From positions 3,557 to 67,556 of the forward strand of contig CBFHOH010000026.1 in assembly GCA_965657335.1 (NCBI GenBank): a stretch of DNA of 64,000 nt. The letters are read 5' to 3'. Below the pieces are notes generated by a model that saw only the letters and a program-made list of their open reading frames with translations, searched no databases and was not told the origin of the DNA. Of the stretch, positions 54,831 through 63,937 are shown one piece after another. The stretch is from UBA4582 sp965657335 (GTDB lineage Bacteria; Pseudomonadota; Gammaproteobacteria; Pseudomonadales; Azotimanducaceae). Every line of letters starts with the position of its first letter. Position 1 is the first letter of the stretch. Both the position numbers and the translations under genes were made by a program.

Positions 54831-55715
54831 ATGGGCGAGTGTCAGGAACATTATCTGGATGTCAGAGGGGTTAAGCTCTGCTGGTTTGAATGGGGTGAAA
54901 AGCGCGAGGGTGAAGATTCTATCTTGCTCGTTCATGCAACCGGCTTTCATGCCCGGTGCTGGGACAAAATCGTAGCAGGGCTGGGTGATCGACACATTAT
55001 CGCGATCGATCAGCGTGGCCATGGCAGAAGCGACAAAACACCTTTTGAAAAGTGGGATGAGTTCGGTACTGATCTGGCTGGATTTGTCACGCAGCTAGGT
55101 TTATCCAATCTTGTTGGTGTTGGGCATTCAATGGGCGGTTTTGCGCTGGCATTAGCGGCGAGCCAACTTAAAGGGGCTTTTAGTCAACTCATACTGTTTG
55201 ATCCCGTGGTAATGGACCCAGCGATGTACGCAGAAGATGTTGCTGGCAATACGGGCATGCGGGTTGATTCGATAGGGCATCCTGTTGCCCGCCGTCGTAA
55301 CAGCTTTTCGGGACCTGAAGAAATGTTTGACGCGCTAAGACCTAAAGGGGGTTATGGCCTCTGGCAGGAATCCGTCATGCGAGATTACTGTCAATACGGT
55401 TTGTTACCGGCCGAAGATGAAGTGGGTTATCGACTAGCGTGCCCACCAGCGTTTGAGGCAAGTGTTTATATGGGGAGCTCTGGGACGAATATTTATGATG
55501 CGATCGGTGAGGTGCAGGTGCCGGTTTATGTCGTCAGGGCGAAGGGACGTAAACCAGATCAGGTTGAGATTGATTTCAGTTTGTCACCAACGTGGGAACA
55601 CCTTGCGAGCCGGTTTCCACAGGGACACGATCACTATCGTCCGGATTTGTCTCACTACATTCCGATGCAAGACCCCGAGTTTGCTGCACGCTATATTTTG
55701 ACCCAAAGCGATTAG
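54831..55715 (+). CDS. Alpha/beta hydrolase
   Basis: About 294 residues with LLVHATGFHARCWD, DQRGHGRSD and the nucleophile elbow GHSMGGF. A histidine in LSHYIPMQDPE completes the likely triad. TGGAGCG lies six bases before the ATG at 54831, which is preferred over a TTG at 54810. It precedes pdxA by 129 bases on the same strand. Confidence 0.9.
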   Translation: MGECQEHYLDVRGVKLCWFEWGEKREGEDSILLVHATGFHARCWDKIVAGLGDRHIIAIDQRGHGRSDKTPFEKWDEFGTDLAGFVTQLGLSNLVGVGHSMGGFALALAASQLKGAFSQLILFDPVVMDPAMYAEDVAGNTGMRVDSIGHPVARRRNSFSGPEEMFDALRPKGGYGLWQESVMRDYCQYGLLPAEDEVGYRLACPPAFEASVYMGSSGTNIYDAIGEVQVPVYVVRAKGRKPDQVEIDFSLSPTWEHLASRFPQGHDHYRPDLSHYIPMQDPEFAARYILTQSD

Positions 55716-55844
55716 CACGGGCGTAGCGCAGGGCCTTGCAGCTTCGTGCTTGATTCTTTTGCCGCATCTGGAACGCCGAAATTGTAAGATTAAAGACTGA
55801 CGAAACGACCTAAAATTCACCCATTTCTGAACGAGAACACACGA

Positions 55845-56855
55845 ATGAGACCTTTGCTGGCAGTAACCATGGGCGACCCGGCGGGCATTGGTCCCGAAGT
55901 TTGTGTTAAGGCATTTTCTCAAGCTGGGGTGCACGACAGCGTCAGACCTTTTGTGATTGGCAATCGATCTAGTCTCGAACAGGCACTGGCTGAAACCGGT
56001 GTCAAATGCGACATCAGGAAAATTCATTCGCCTGAAATGGTTGAGCCCGCAGCGGGCATTATTGACGTGCTTGAACCTACGGAATTCAATTGTGGCTCGA
56101 TTGATATCGGTAAAGTATCAGCGGCTTGTGGGCGCGAGGCGGTGAAGTATTTCGAACATGCCATTGAACTGGCGCAAGATGGCCAAATTCAGGGTGTGGT
56201 GACCTGTCCGATCAACAAGGAAGCTGTGCATGCGGCGGGCTATCTTGGCGACATCGGGCATCAGGAGATTCTCGCCCGCATGACGGGTTCGACGTTGACA
56301 GCGACCATGCTCATGACGCCGGGTTTGAAAGTTGCCCATCTATCGACGCATAAATCACTCGGCGACGCTGTCACCTACGTTAGGCGACCGGTACTTATTG
56401 AAAAACTGAAGCTCACCGCAGACTGTCTCTCGCAGTGGAGTGGCAAAAAACCAAAAATTGCTGTTGCGGCACTTAATCCCCATGGTGGTGAAGGCGGGAT
56501 GCTTGGGCGTGAGGAAATCGAGGAAATTACGCCAGCCGTCAATGACTTACGGCAGATGGGTTATGACGTCGTCGGCCCGCACCCAGCGGATTCGGTGTTT
56601 TATCGCGCGATTGCCGGTGAGTTCGATGCTGTCATGGCGCTCTACCACGACCAGGGCCACATCGCGATCAAAGTTCATAATTTTGAAGACAGCATTACCG
56701 CAACGATGGGCATTCCGTTTATCAGAACATCCGTTGATCACGGTACCGCCTTCGACATCGCAGGTAAAAACCTGGCCGACGCGAGCGGTTTAGCTCAGGC
56801 ATTGGAAGCGGCAGTGCAGATGATTGATGGCACCATGCAGCTTTCCAGACGCTAG
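55845..56855 (+). CDS. pdxA: 4-hydroxythreonine-4-phosphate dehydrogenase
   Basis: The 336-residue protein begins MRPLLAVTMGDPAGIGPEV and has the metal-binding YHDQGHIAIK, the VGPHPADSVFY region and TCPINKEA. This is PdxA, which oxidises 4-phosphohydroxy-L-threonine in the DXP-dependent vitamin B6 pathway, or its PdxA2 paralogue. The usual neighbours (surA, ksgA) are absent, and hydrolase and acyl-CoA dehydrogenases flank it instead. Confidence 0.92.
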   Translation: MRPLLAVTMGDPAGIGPEVCVKAFSQAGVHDSVRPFVIGNRSSLEQALAETGVKCDIRKIHSPEMVEPAAGIIDVLEPTEFNCGSIDIGKVSAACGREAVKYFEHAIELAQDGQIQGVVTCPINKEAVHAAGYLGDIGHQEILARMTGSTLTATMLMTPGLKVAHLSTHKSLGDAVTYVRRPVLIEKLKLTADCLSQWSGKKPKIAVAALNPHGGEGGMLGREEIEEITPAVNDLRQMGYDVVGPHPADSVFYRAIAGEFDAVMALYHDQGHIAIKVHNFEDSITATMGIPFIRTSVDHGTAFDIAGKNLADASGLAQALEAAVQMIDGTMQLSRR

Positions 56856-57004
56856 GTTAAAACACTAAAAATCAGTAGCCTCAGCTGGACTTATATAGGG
56901 TCCTAAGCCCTAATGATTAGGCCGCTCCGGGTATTTATCTTTGGTAGGTAACTTTGATAGGGTTAGCGGATGGTAAAAACCCTTACAGGTTAGCGGGAAT
57001 TACA

Positions 57005-58201
57005 ATGGCAGCAGGGAATTTCAGAACTGAAACCCGAGAATGGCTTGAAGCCAATTGTCCGGAAAGCATGCGTAGCAGCGCGCCCGAGGACCAGATCATT
57101 GGTGGTGGCAAAAAACAACATTACGCAAATCCTGACGCTAAACTCTGGCTTGACAGGATGGCGTCACGTGGCTGGACGGCGCCCACTTGGCCAACGCAGT
57201 ACGGCGGTGGTGGTCTGTCAAAAGAAGAATTTTTGATTCTTCAAGATGAAATGATCAAAATCAACGCCCGCGCGCCCATATCTGGCATGGCTTTTTCGAT
57301 GATAGGGCCAACGTTGCTTGATTACGGTACAGAAGCCCAGAAAGCAGAACATTTACCAAAAATTGTTAGCGGCGAGATTCGCTGGTGTCAGGGATACAGC
57401 GAACCTGGTGCGGGTTCTGATCTTGCCAGTTTGCAAACTAAGTGCGTTGATGAAGGCGATCACTTTGTTGTGAATGGGCAAAAAATTTGGACCAGCGGGG
57501 CAAATTACGCCGACTGGATATTCACGCTGGTGAGAACCGATCCACAAGCGCCAAAACATGAGGGTATCAGTTTCGTCCTGATTGACATGGACCAGCCAGC
57601 AGTGTCGGTTAAGCCAATCCTGCTGATCAGTGGAAATTCTCCTTTTTGCGAAACATTTTTCGATGACGCGAGAGTAGAGAAGCACAATCTTATTGGCCAG
57701 CTGAACCGTGGCTGGGCAGTTGGAAAAAGACTATTGCAGCATGAGCGCAGCTCAATCTCAGGGTTAAATAATGGCGGTGCCCGCGGTCGTTACGACGATT
57801 TGCGCAGTCTTTCTGAGCTCGCATTTGACTACATTGGCAGCCTAGACGGTAAAATAGCCGATCAGGATTTGCGATCAGAAATCTCAGCGAATATGATGAA
57901 CCAGCGCGCGTTTGGGCTCACGCAAAAACGTGCGATGCAAGAGAATGATTCCGGTGGCACACCGACATTCGCTACTTCCATGTTTAAATACTTCGGAACG
58001 GAAGTAAGTCAGAAGCGATTAGAGTTACAATTGGAAATAGCTGGCACGCAATCCCTCGGCTGGGAAGGCGAAAGCTTCAACCGTGAAGAGACGACGATGA
58101 CACGCACTTGGCTTCGATCCAAAGCCGGGTCTATTGCGGGCGGCACTTCAGAGGTTCAACTGAATATCATAGCCAAGCGGGTGCTTGGTTTGCCGGACTA
58201 A
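57005..58201 (+). CDS. Acyl-CoA dehydrogenase family protein
   Basis: About 398 residues with N-terminal RTETREWLEANCP, WCQGYSEPGAGSDLA in the flavin/substrate region, and the C-terminal AGSIAGGTSEVQLNIIAKR. It is an FAD enzyme that adds a 2,3 double bond to acyl-CoA. ATG at 57005 was chosen because the family begins here, with GGGA upstream. The second dehydrogenase follows after 77 bases. Such pairs often form mixed complexes in steroid or branched-chain degradation, an inference here. Confidence 0.92.
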   Translation: MAAGNFRTETREWLEANCPESMRSSAPEDQIIGGGKKQHYANPDAKLWLDRMASRGWTAPTWPTQYGGGGLSKEEFLILQDEMIKINARAPISGMAFSMIGPTLLDYGTEAQKAEHLPKIVSGEIRWCQGYSEPGAGSDLASLQTKCVDEGDHFVVNGQKIWTSGANYADWIFTLVRTDPQAPKHEGISFVLIDMDQPAVSVKPILLISGNSPFCETFFDDARVEKHNLIGQLNRGWAVGKRLLQHERSSISGLNNGGARGRYDDLRSLSELAFDYIGSLDGKIADQDLRSEISANMMNQRAFGLTQKRAMQENDSGGTPTFATSMFKYFGTEVSQKRLELQLEIAGTQSLGWEGESFNREETTMTRTWLRSKAGSIAGGTSEVQLNIIAKRVLGLPD

Positions 58202-58278
58202 CATCCGCAGACATACACACGAAAAAATAGTAATAATTAAAAGTTAACAGTACATCGACTAGCAGGAGTAAGACCCAC

Positions 58279-59409
58279 ATGCCATTGGTATTGAACGAAG
58301 AACAAAATATGTTGAAAGACGCAGCGAAAGATTTCTGCTCAAACAGCACGCCCATCACCCAGCTGCGAAAGCTGCGTGATGACAAAGATGAAAATGGCTT
58401 TGACAAGGCGACCTGGCAACAGATGGTTGAACTGGGTTGGGCCGGCATTACTATTCCCGAGGAATTCGGTGGCTTAGGTTTCGGATTTATGGGTATGGGC
58501 GTTGTGCTTGAGGAGTGTGGTCGAACGTTGACGGCTTCACCGCTTTACTCAACAGCAGTATTGGGTGCTAGCGCGATCATTCATGGCGGTAGTGACGAGC
58601 AGAAAGGCGGTTTGCTACCACAAGTCGCTGGCGGCGAAATGTTGCTCGCATTGGCTGTGGAAGAGACGCCACACCATAATCCGTACCGCGCAGAGACAAA
58701 AGCTGAAAAAACGGGTGACGGTTACAGCGTGACAGGCGACAAGAAGTTTGTGCTAGATGGTCACGTCGCCGACAAGCTTGTCGTTGTGGCGAGAACCTCA
58801 GGTAATAGCGGCGATCGCGAAGGTATCACGCTCATTTTGGTAGACGGTTCTGCTGACGGCGTCAGTGCAACACGTACGATTATGGCTGATAGCCGCAATG
58901 CGGCGAATATTTCGTTTAACGGCGCTGCTGGAGAGATCATAGGCGAAGAAGGAAAAGGCGCTGACATCCTTGATAAGGTGCTTGATACTGGTCGTATCTT
59001 GCTTTCCGCCGAGATGTTGGGTGGCATACAAGAATGTTTTGAGCGGACCATAGAATATCTCAAAACAAGAGAGCAGTTTGGTGTGCCAATCGGCTCGTTT
59101 CAGGCGCTAAAGCACCGTGCGGCTGAAATGTTCTGTGAAATCGAACTGTCAAAGTCGGTTGTATTAGAAGCTTTATCGGCGCTTGATGCGGACTCTGAGG
59201 AAGTTGCCGAGTTGGCGAGTCTTGCCAAGGCGCGTTTGAATGACACCTATAATTTGGTCAGCAGTGAAGGCGTTCAAATGCACGGTGGTATCGGTATGAC
59301 AGACGAATACGAGATCGGCTTCTTTATGAAAAGATCAAGGATTTGCGAGCACACGTTCGGCAACAGTGCTTTTCATCGAGATCGATACGGCGTTTTGCAG
59401 GGTTACTAA
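58279..59409 (+). CDS. Acyl-CoA dehydrogenase family protein
   Basis: The 376-residue protein has the EEFGGLGFGFMGMGVVLEE helix region, TREQFGVPIGSFQALKHR and the C-terminal MHGGIGMTDEYEIG. AGGAG lies before the ATG. It is the second of a pair with 57005-58201 and is likely co-transcribed with it; paired FadE-type proteins often form heterotetramers in bacteria. It is followed by a strong terminator. Confidence 0.92.
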   Translation: MPLVLNEEQNMLKDAAKDFCSNSTPITQLRKLRDDKDENGFDKATWQQMVELGWAGITIPEEFGGLGFGFMGMGVVLEECGRTLTASPLYSTAVLGASAIIHGGSDEQKGGLLPQVAGGEMLLALAVEETPHHNPYRAETKAEKTGDGYSVTGDKKFVLDGHVADKLVVVARTSGNSGDREGITLILVDGSADGVSATRTIMADSRNAANISFNGAAGEIIGEEGKGADILDKVLDTGRILLSAEMLGGIQECFERTIEYLKTREQFGVPIGSFQALKHRAAEMFCEIELSKSVVLEALSALDADSEEVAELASLAKARLNDTYNLVSSEGVQMHGGIGMTDEYEIGFFMKRSRICEHTFGNSAFHRDRYGVLQGY

Positions 59410-59450
59410 GCGAGACCTGCAATCGCTCAGAGGTACATTGGAATGATAAA

Positions 59451-59476
59451 GAGCCCCGCAATAGCGGGGCTTTTTT
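59451..59476. terminator. Rho-independent terminator (two-way)
   Basis: The eight-base G+C-rich stem AGCCCCGC (59452-59459) pairs with GCGGGGCT (59464-59471) around AATA and is followed by six T. It ends the acyl-CoA dehydrogenase operon. On the other strand it lies about 75 bases after the beta-barrel gene stop with a weaker T-rich tail, so it may serve both. Confidence 0.9.
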
Positions 59477-59546
59477 ATGGTGATCGAGCGCATGGTGGTG
59501 AGGCCATTGCAGGAGTAGCAATCCCTTTCAACGCGGAAGATGAGTG

Positions 59547-60794
59547 CTAGAAATAGTAGCTGATACTTACGAATAGGTTGTCGGGATTTGAACCGTACTC
59601 TGAATTGAGTAATGGCATTCCCGTGGTCGTAAGACTGAGTTCTTTGCCGCTGAAATGGTAATAGCCAAATCCGATGTAGAGGTCTTCTGTGACGTTGTAG
59701 CTCAGAGATGCAGACAGATAAGTAGAATTATCGTCGAGATTGAACACGCCCTGCAGGCCAGCAGTCACCAGAGGCGATAGCTGCATTGAGATTGCTGGAA
59801 TAATATAGTGTTCACTTAACAGAAAAACGCCGCCTTGCGTGTAGGGTAGTTGACTCGTCTGCGTTAGGTAGCTTGCGACATCGTCGGTGCCAGCACCGTT
59901 ATAGTGATACTCGACCGTTGCGAGCGTCGATTCAGTGAAGGCATAATCCAGTCCGAGTGATATTCGCCAGTAATCCTGAATGCCAGTGACACGCGCGGCC
60001 TCAGCCCATGCGCCAAAATCCCAAAGCGCTGTTTGTACGCCGAAACCAATCAGGTTTTGGTCTGCGAACCGGATGAAGGTTGCGTGCACATCGCTACCAC
60101 TCAGGTTTGTCTTAATTTGGCCAAAAGCTGCGGACGAACTTGCTTTGCCATCTGGACCGAGTATCAGGCCAAAATCAATTTCACCGAGTTGGCCAAAGGG
60201 CCTCTGAAACCTGACCGCATCGATGCCGGTTCGGTATTCCGTATTATAGGTTCTGACATCAAAGGGTAGGAACACATCGGTGGGATTAATGAACCTAGCA
60301 GCGCCGAATGATATTGCTTGCCGTCCTATTGTCAGATCGCCAGCAGCAAAATTTAGTTGTAGATTGAATCTATCCAGATTCTGTTGAATACGTCTTTTTG
60401 AGGACTCGGCCCCAACGGTAGATCTTAAGTCGGTGAGTCGATAGGCGTCACTTGAAGCGGAGAGGGTGTTGTTATTTACGGCAGATGAGACGGATGAAAT
60501 AATCGGGCTTACTTCGTAGTGCAGTTGCCAGACGGAATCAACACCTGCCGTCTGACCAAATCCTTCGAGCGTCAGCCGAAGGCTATTTTGACTCTGTAAC
60601 GCGGCGTCTGTTTGCAGCAAAGGCACATCGATCCGCTCCTGCCAAATGTTATAGCTTTTTGCATACCCCGAAAAATTAATCTCTGCCGCATAAAGCTGAA
60701 AAGAGATTAGACATGGAGATAGAAGGCTGGCTAATAATAGCGTCGAGCGCTTTAAACGGTAAAAACTGTGATGTCTGTCGAGCTGCATCGCCAT
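59547..60794 (-). CDS. Outer-membrane beta-barrel protein of an export system
   Basis: The 415-residue protein has a signal peptide (about residues 1-36, ending LYAAEINF) and alternating-residue strands through the rest, ending SISYYF with a C-terminal phenylalanine typical for barrel insertion. It has no clear family signature I can name; DUF1302-like or phosphate-selective porin-like are options. It follows the LolD-like ATPase by three bases. A role as the outer-membrane part of the transport system is inferred from context. Confidence 0.75.
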   Translation of the reverse strand: MAMQLDRHHSFYRLKRSTLLLASLLSPCLISFQLYAAEINFSGYAKSYNIWQERIDVPLLQTDAALQSQNSLRLTLEGFGQTAGVDSVWQLHYEVSPIISSVSSAVNNNTLSASSDAYRLTDLRSTVGAESSKRRIQQNLDRFNLQLNFAAGDLTIGRQAISFGAARFINPTDVFLPFDVRTYNTEYRTGIDAVRFQRPFGQLGEIDFGLILGPDGKASSSAAFGQIKTNLSGSDVHATFIRFADQNLIGFGVQTALWDFGAWAEAARVTGIQDYWRISLGLDYAFTESTLATVEYHYNGAGTDDVASYLTQTSQLPYTQGGVFLLSEHYIIPAISMQLSPLVTAGLQGVFNLDDNSTYLSASLSYNVTEDLYIGFGYYHFSGKELSLTTTGMPLLNSEYGSNPDNLFVSISYYF

Positions 60795-60797
60795 TAT

Positions 60798-61484
60798 TTA
60801 CTTGAGTTCTTCTCGATCGACCTTGCCGTCCAGAATGTGCACAAGCCTGCGTGCTCGATCCATAATTTTGTTGTCGTGGGTAGAAAAGACAAACGTCATA
60901 CCGCGATCTTCATTCAGTGTTTTCATTACCTCAAGTAGGGCAATGCCGGTCTTTGAATCGAGATTTGCGGTGGGTTCGTCGGCAAGAATAATATCGGGAT
61001 GTGACGCCATCGCTCTGGCAATGGCAACGCGCTGTTGTTGACCACCAGAGAGATGCGAGGGACGTCTGTCACCCAAACCCTCGAGTCCGACAAGATGTAA
61101 CATCTCTTTCACGCGCTTTTTCCGCGTTGCCGTATCAATGCCTTGCAGCAGCATGATGTACTCGATGTTTTCCTCCGCAGAGAGCACGGGAATGAGATTG
61201 TAAGACTGAAAAATGAAACCGATATGATCTCTGCGAAAATCTGACAGCGCTGAACCCGACATTTGCGCAATGTCCGTACCTGACAGTTCAACTGCGCCGC
61301 TGCTTGGGTTATCTAGCCCGCCAATTAAGTTAAGCAGAGTAGACTTGCCGCTGCCGGAAGGACCAATAATAGCGGTGAACTCACCAGCATCAATATTCAA
61401 AGAGACACCATCCACTGCCTTGATGATGTTTTCTCCATCCTGAAAGTGACGGCTGAGATTTTTAGTTGTAATGACCGATGACAT
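60798..61484 (-). CDS. ABC transporter ATP-binding protein (LolD/MacB-like)
   Basis: The 228-residue protein has Walker A GPSGSGKST, signature LSGGQQQR, Walker B IILADEPTANLD and a switch histidine in STHDNKI. This ATPase type works with FtsX-like permeases to extract lipoproteins or lipids from the inner membrane or drive export. The permease genes lie directly upstream, eight bases apart. Confidence 0.93.
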   Translation of the reverse strand: MSSVITTKNLSRHFQDGENIIKAVDGVSLNIDAGEFTAIIGPSGSGKSTLLNLIGGLDNPSSGAVELSGTDIAQMSGSALSDFRRDHIGFIFQSYNLIPVLSAEENIEYIMLLQGIDTATRKKRVKEMLHLVGLEGLGDRRPSHLSGGQQQRVAIARAMASHPDIILADEPTANLDSKTGIALLEVMKTLNEDRGMTFVFSTHDNKIMDRARRLVHILDGKVDREELK

Positions 61485-61492
61485 ATAGATTC

Positions 61493-62716
61493 CTACAGGC
61501 TCTTCTGCAACGCTTCCGAGGGAACAATTTTTGCCGCAAAGCGCGCGGGATAAAGTGTCGCCGTGAGCGTGAGTAAAATGACATAAATGGGGAAGTGGGT
61601 AAACTGGTTGATCGAAAGCACAGTGGGAATGGCGTTGCTCAATGCAACGCCGGCAAATTCAAATTCTCCCAAAGGTATGCCATTGATTTCGTAGTACAGA
61701 CCAAGACTGCCACCAACAGCGATACCAAATGCGCAACTGATTAACGCGATAAGAAATCCCTCAAATAATATCAACTGAAGCAATTGCCTAGGTTTTGTGC
61801 CTATCGCTTTTGCCACACCAAATTCGTAGATGCGCTCATAGATAGACATGAACATCGAGTTGATGACACCAAGGCTTGCCAGCAAAAACAAAATTGAACC
61901 AATAATCACTGAGGAAAAGCCAGACATCTCAAGCACTGAAGTGATTTCTGGGAACAGGCTGCGCCAGTCTAGGGCTTCAATGTCTCCCTGGTTGAGTTCG
62001 CTGAGCACCGCTTGCGTGTCGGTCGCGGAAATGTCCGAGTCATGAAAGAGAAGAGCAATTTCATGGCTTGCGTTGCCAATATTGACGACTTCTCGGGCTT
62101 TATCAATATTCACAAAAACAAGATTTTCATCAAACTCCCGCATCCCAAAAAAGAATACACCGGATACTCTGAACAATGCTTGTGCAAGCTCACCGGTATC
62201 AGCCTCCGCTAACGTGATGACGATTCTGTCGCCAAGGCCGATCTCTAGCAACTCGGCCATAGGCCTGCCAATTAAAATTTCGGTAGGGCTGTCCGAAAGA
62301 TACTCACCCTCAACAATTGCTTCTTTTAGCTTGCTGACAGTGGCTTCTTGCTCTCCATCAACGCCATAAACAGCGCCACTGGTAATGTTGTATGAGGATG
62401 AGATCATACCCGCGGCAATCACTCTCGGACTGTAGGCTTTGACCCTGTCGTCAGCTGCTAGCTGGCCTTCGATCGTTGAAGAGTTTTCGAGATATAGGTC
62501 TATGTCGAGGTTTTCGCGAAACCCTTTTTTATGTATCTGCGCTTCCCCGGAGATGGTTTTGGTCACGCTCTCTACCATGACCTTAATCATGCCGCTGGTA
62601 ACGGCATCAGTTAGAATGAGTGCAGCTAGACTAAAGCCTATCAGCATGACTGTGAGTATTGTTCTGCGGGTGTTGCGAAAGATATTCCTGAGTGCCAGTT
62701 TGTAGGTCAACATCAT
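61493..62716 (-). CDS. ABC transporter permease (FtsX-like, LolC/E type)
   Basis: The 407-residue protein has one N-terminal membrane segment (about 18-38), a large periplasmic domain and three C-terminal segments, the MacB/LolC/E layout. The start ALRNIFRNTRRTILTVMLIG is typical. Its ATG abuts the stop of the preceding permease. Together they form the membrane part of the same transporter. Confidence 0.92.
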   Translation of the reverse strand: MMLTYKLALRNIFRNTRRTILTVMLIGFSLAALILTDAVTSGMIKVMVESVTKTISGEAQIHKKGFRENLDIDLYLENSSTIEGQLAADDRVKAYSPRVIAAGMISSSYNITSGAVYGVDGEQEATVSKLKEAIVEGEYLSDSPTEILIGRPMAELLEIGLGDRIVITLAEADTGELAQALFRVSGVFFFGMREFDENLVFVNIDKAREVVNIGNASHEIALLFHDSDISATDTQAVLSELNQGDIEALDWRSLFPEITSVLEMSGFSSVIIGSILFLLASLGVINSMFMSIYERIYEFGVAKAIGTKPRQLLQLILFEGFLIALISCAFGIAVGGSLGLYYEINGIPLGEFEFAGVALSNAIPTVLSINQFTHFPIYVILLTLTATLYPARFAAKIVPSEALQKSL

Positions 62717-63934
62717 TTATCCCCTCATCGCTTCGGTTGGTAGCACTCTGGCTGCGCGAATACCGGGAAGTATTGCTACCACTATTGCGAATGACAGGAT
62801 AAACAGCAACGGTAAAAGGAATACCTGAAGTGAAAATTCTCCTTTCATGTGTTGAAAAGCAATACCGCCGATATCAACCGGTTCGGGCATTGCGAGGCCC
62901 ACGCTTGCAAACCAGTAGATGATTGGAATCGCCAGTATGATCCCTGCGACGACACTTAAAAACGCAAGGAGTGTTGTCTCTAACAAAATCATCACTGTGA
63001 TTGTTGCAGGCCTGCTGCCAATGGCTTTTAGCACGCCAAACTCATGTGTTCGTTCAAGTACTGACATCAGCACTGTATTGAGTACGCCGATGAAAACAAT
63101 GAAGACAATGATAAAGAGGCCGAATAGGTTGCCTTCCTTATCCGCTTGCATGGTCTTATAGAAAGTTTCTTCGACGACCATCCATGGACTCACCGAAAAT
63201 GCAGGTAGCTGGGCTTGAATTGACTGGGTGGCTGCAATGACGTCGGCACTGTCGTTAAGTACAAGCGCGTACTGATGCGACTTGCCGTGCAAGGTCAGAA
63301 AGTCATGGGCTGAATTAAGTGGCAAATAAACCGTTGCGCTATCCCAAGAAGACCGGCTGCCAACGATAGCGCCGATAATGTAGATGTCGTTGGCAATCGA
63401 GCCATCCGCTCCTTGCGAGATTAGAATCAGTTCATCACCGATGTTCAGCTGTAGCGATGTCGCTGCACTCACGCCGATCATTGCCTTGAAGTAGCCGTCA
63501 TCATTCGGTTGGTTGTTGAAGTACACTCCCTGTTTAACCTTGTCGGCAAGTCGACTCGTATTACTTTCAAGGTCTGGGTCAATGCCGACAATTTTCACCG
63601 GCGTATTTTTGTTCCCAGCATAAGCTAGGCCCGGCGAAAAAACGCGTTTCGTGTAGCTTCGAACGAATTCAGATTGGTTGAGCACACGTTCAACGTCAGC
63701 GTTGTCGTCAATGTTCTTGTGAATTTTTGGGCGGGTAAGATAGTCCTCGGAATGAATCTGAATATCCCCAGTGTGATCCTCCGTGAAAATTTTGATGACA
63801 TTGTTATAGCTGCCCTCTGTCATAGAAAACGAGAGCACGCAAAGCACATAGCCGCCCGTCATACTCAAGGCCGTTAGAATGGATCGCCGACGTTGACGAA
63901 ATATATTTCTGAATGCAAGTTTCCACATTAACAT
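62717..63934 (-). CDS. ABC transporter permease (FtsX-like, LolC/E type)
   Basis: The 405-residue protein has the same layout as its neighbour: LAFRNIFRQRRRSILTALSM near the N-terminus, a periplasmic domain and three C-terminal membrane segments. The last part reads ARVLPTEAMRG. The two permeases are different enough to be LolC and LolE-like partners. The ATG is at 63934; a second in-frame ATG lies two codons later. It starts three bases after the end of an upstream gene. Confidence 0.92.
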   Translation of the reverse strand: MLMWKLAFRNIFRQRRRSILTALSMTGGYVLCVLSFSMTEGSYNNVIKIFTEDHTGDIQIHSEDYLTRPKIHKNIDDNADVERVLNQSEFVRSYTKRVFSPGLAYAGNKNTPVKIVGIDPDLESNTSRLADKVKQGVYFNNQPNDDGYFKAMIGVSAATSLQLNIGDELILISQGADGSIANDIYIIGAIVGSRSSWDSATVYLPLNSAHDFLTLHGKSHQYALVLNDSADVIAATQSIQAQLPAFSVSPWMVVEETFYKTMQADKEGNLFGLFIIVFIVFIGVLNTVLMSVLERTHEFGVLKAIGSRPATITVMILLETTLLAFLSVVAGIILAIPIIYWFASVGLAMPEPVDIGGIAFQHMKGEFSLQVFLLPLLFILSFAIVVAILPGIRAARVLPTEAMRG

Positions 63935-63937
63935 GGG

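Noticed and set aside
55845..56855. Isocitrate/isopropylmalate-type dehydrogenase as an alternative to PdxA.
   Set aside because: The MGDPAGIGPE start and YHDQGH motif are specific to PdxA.
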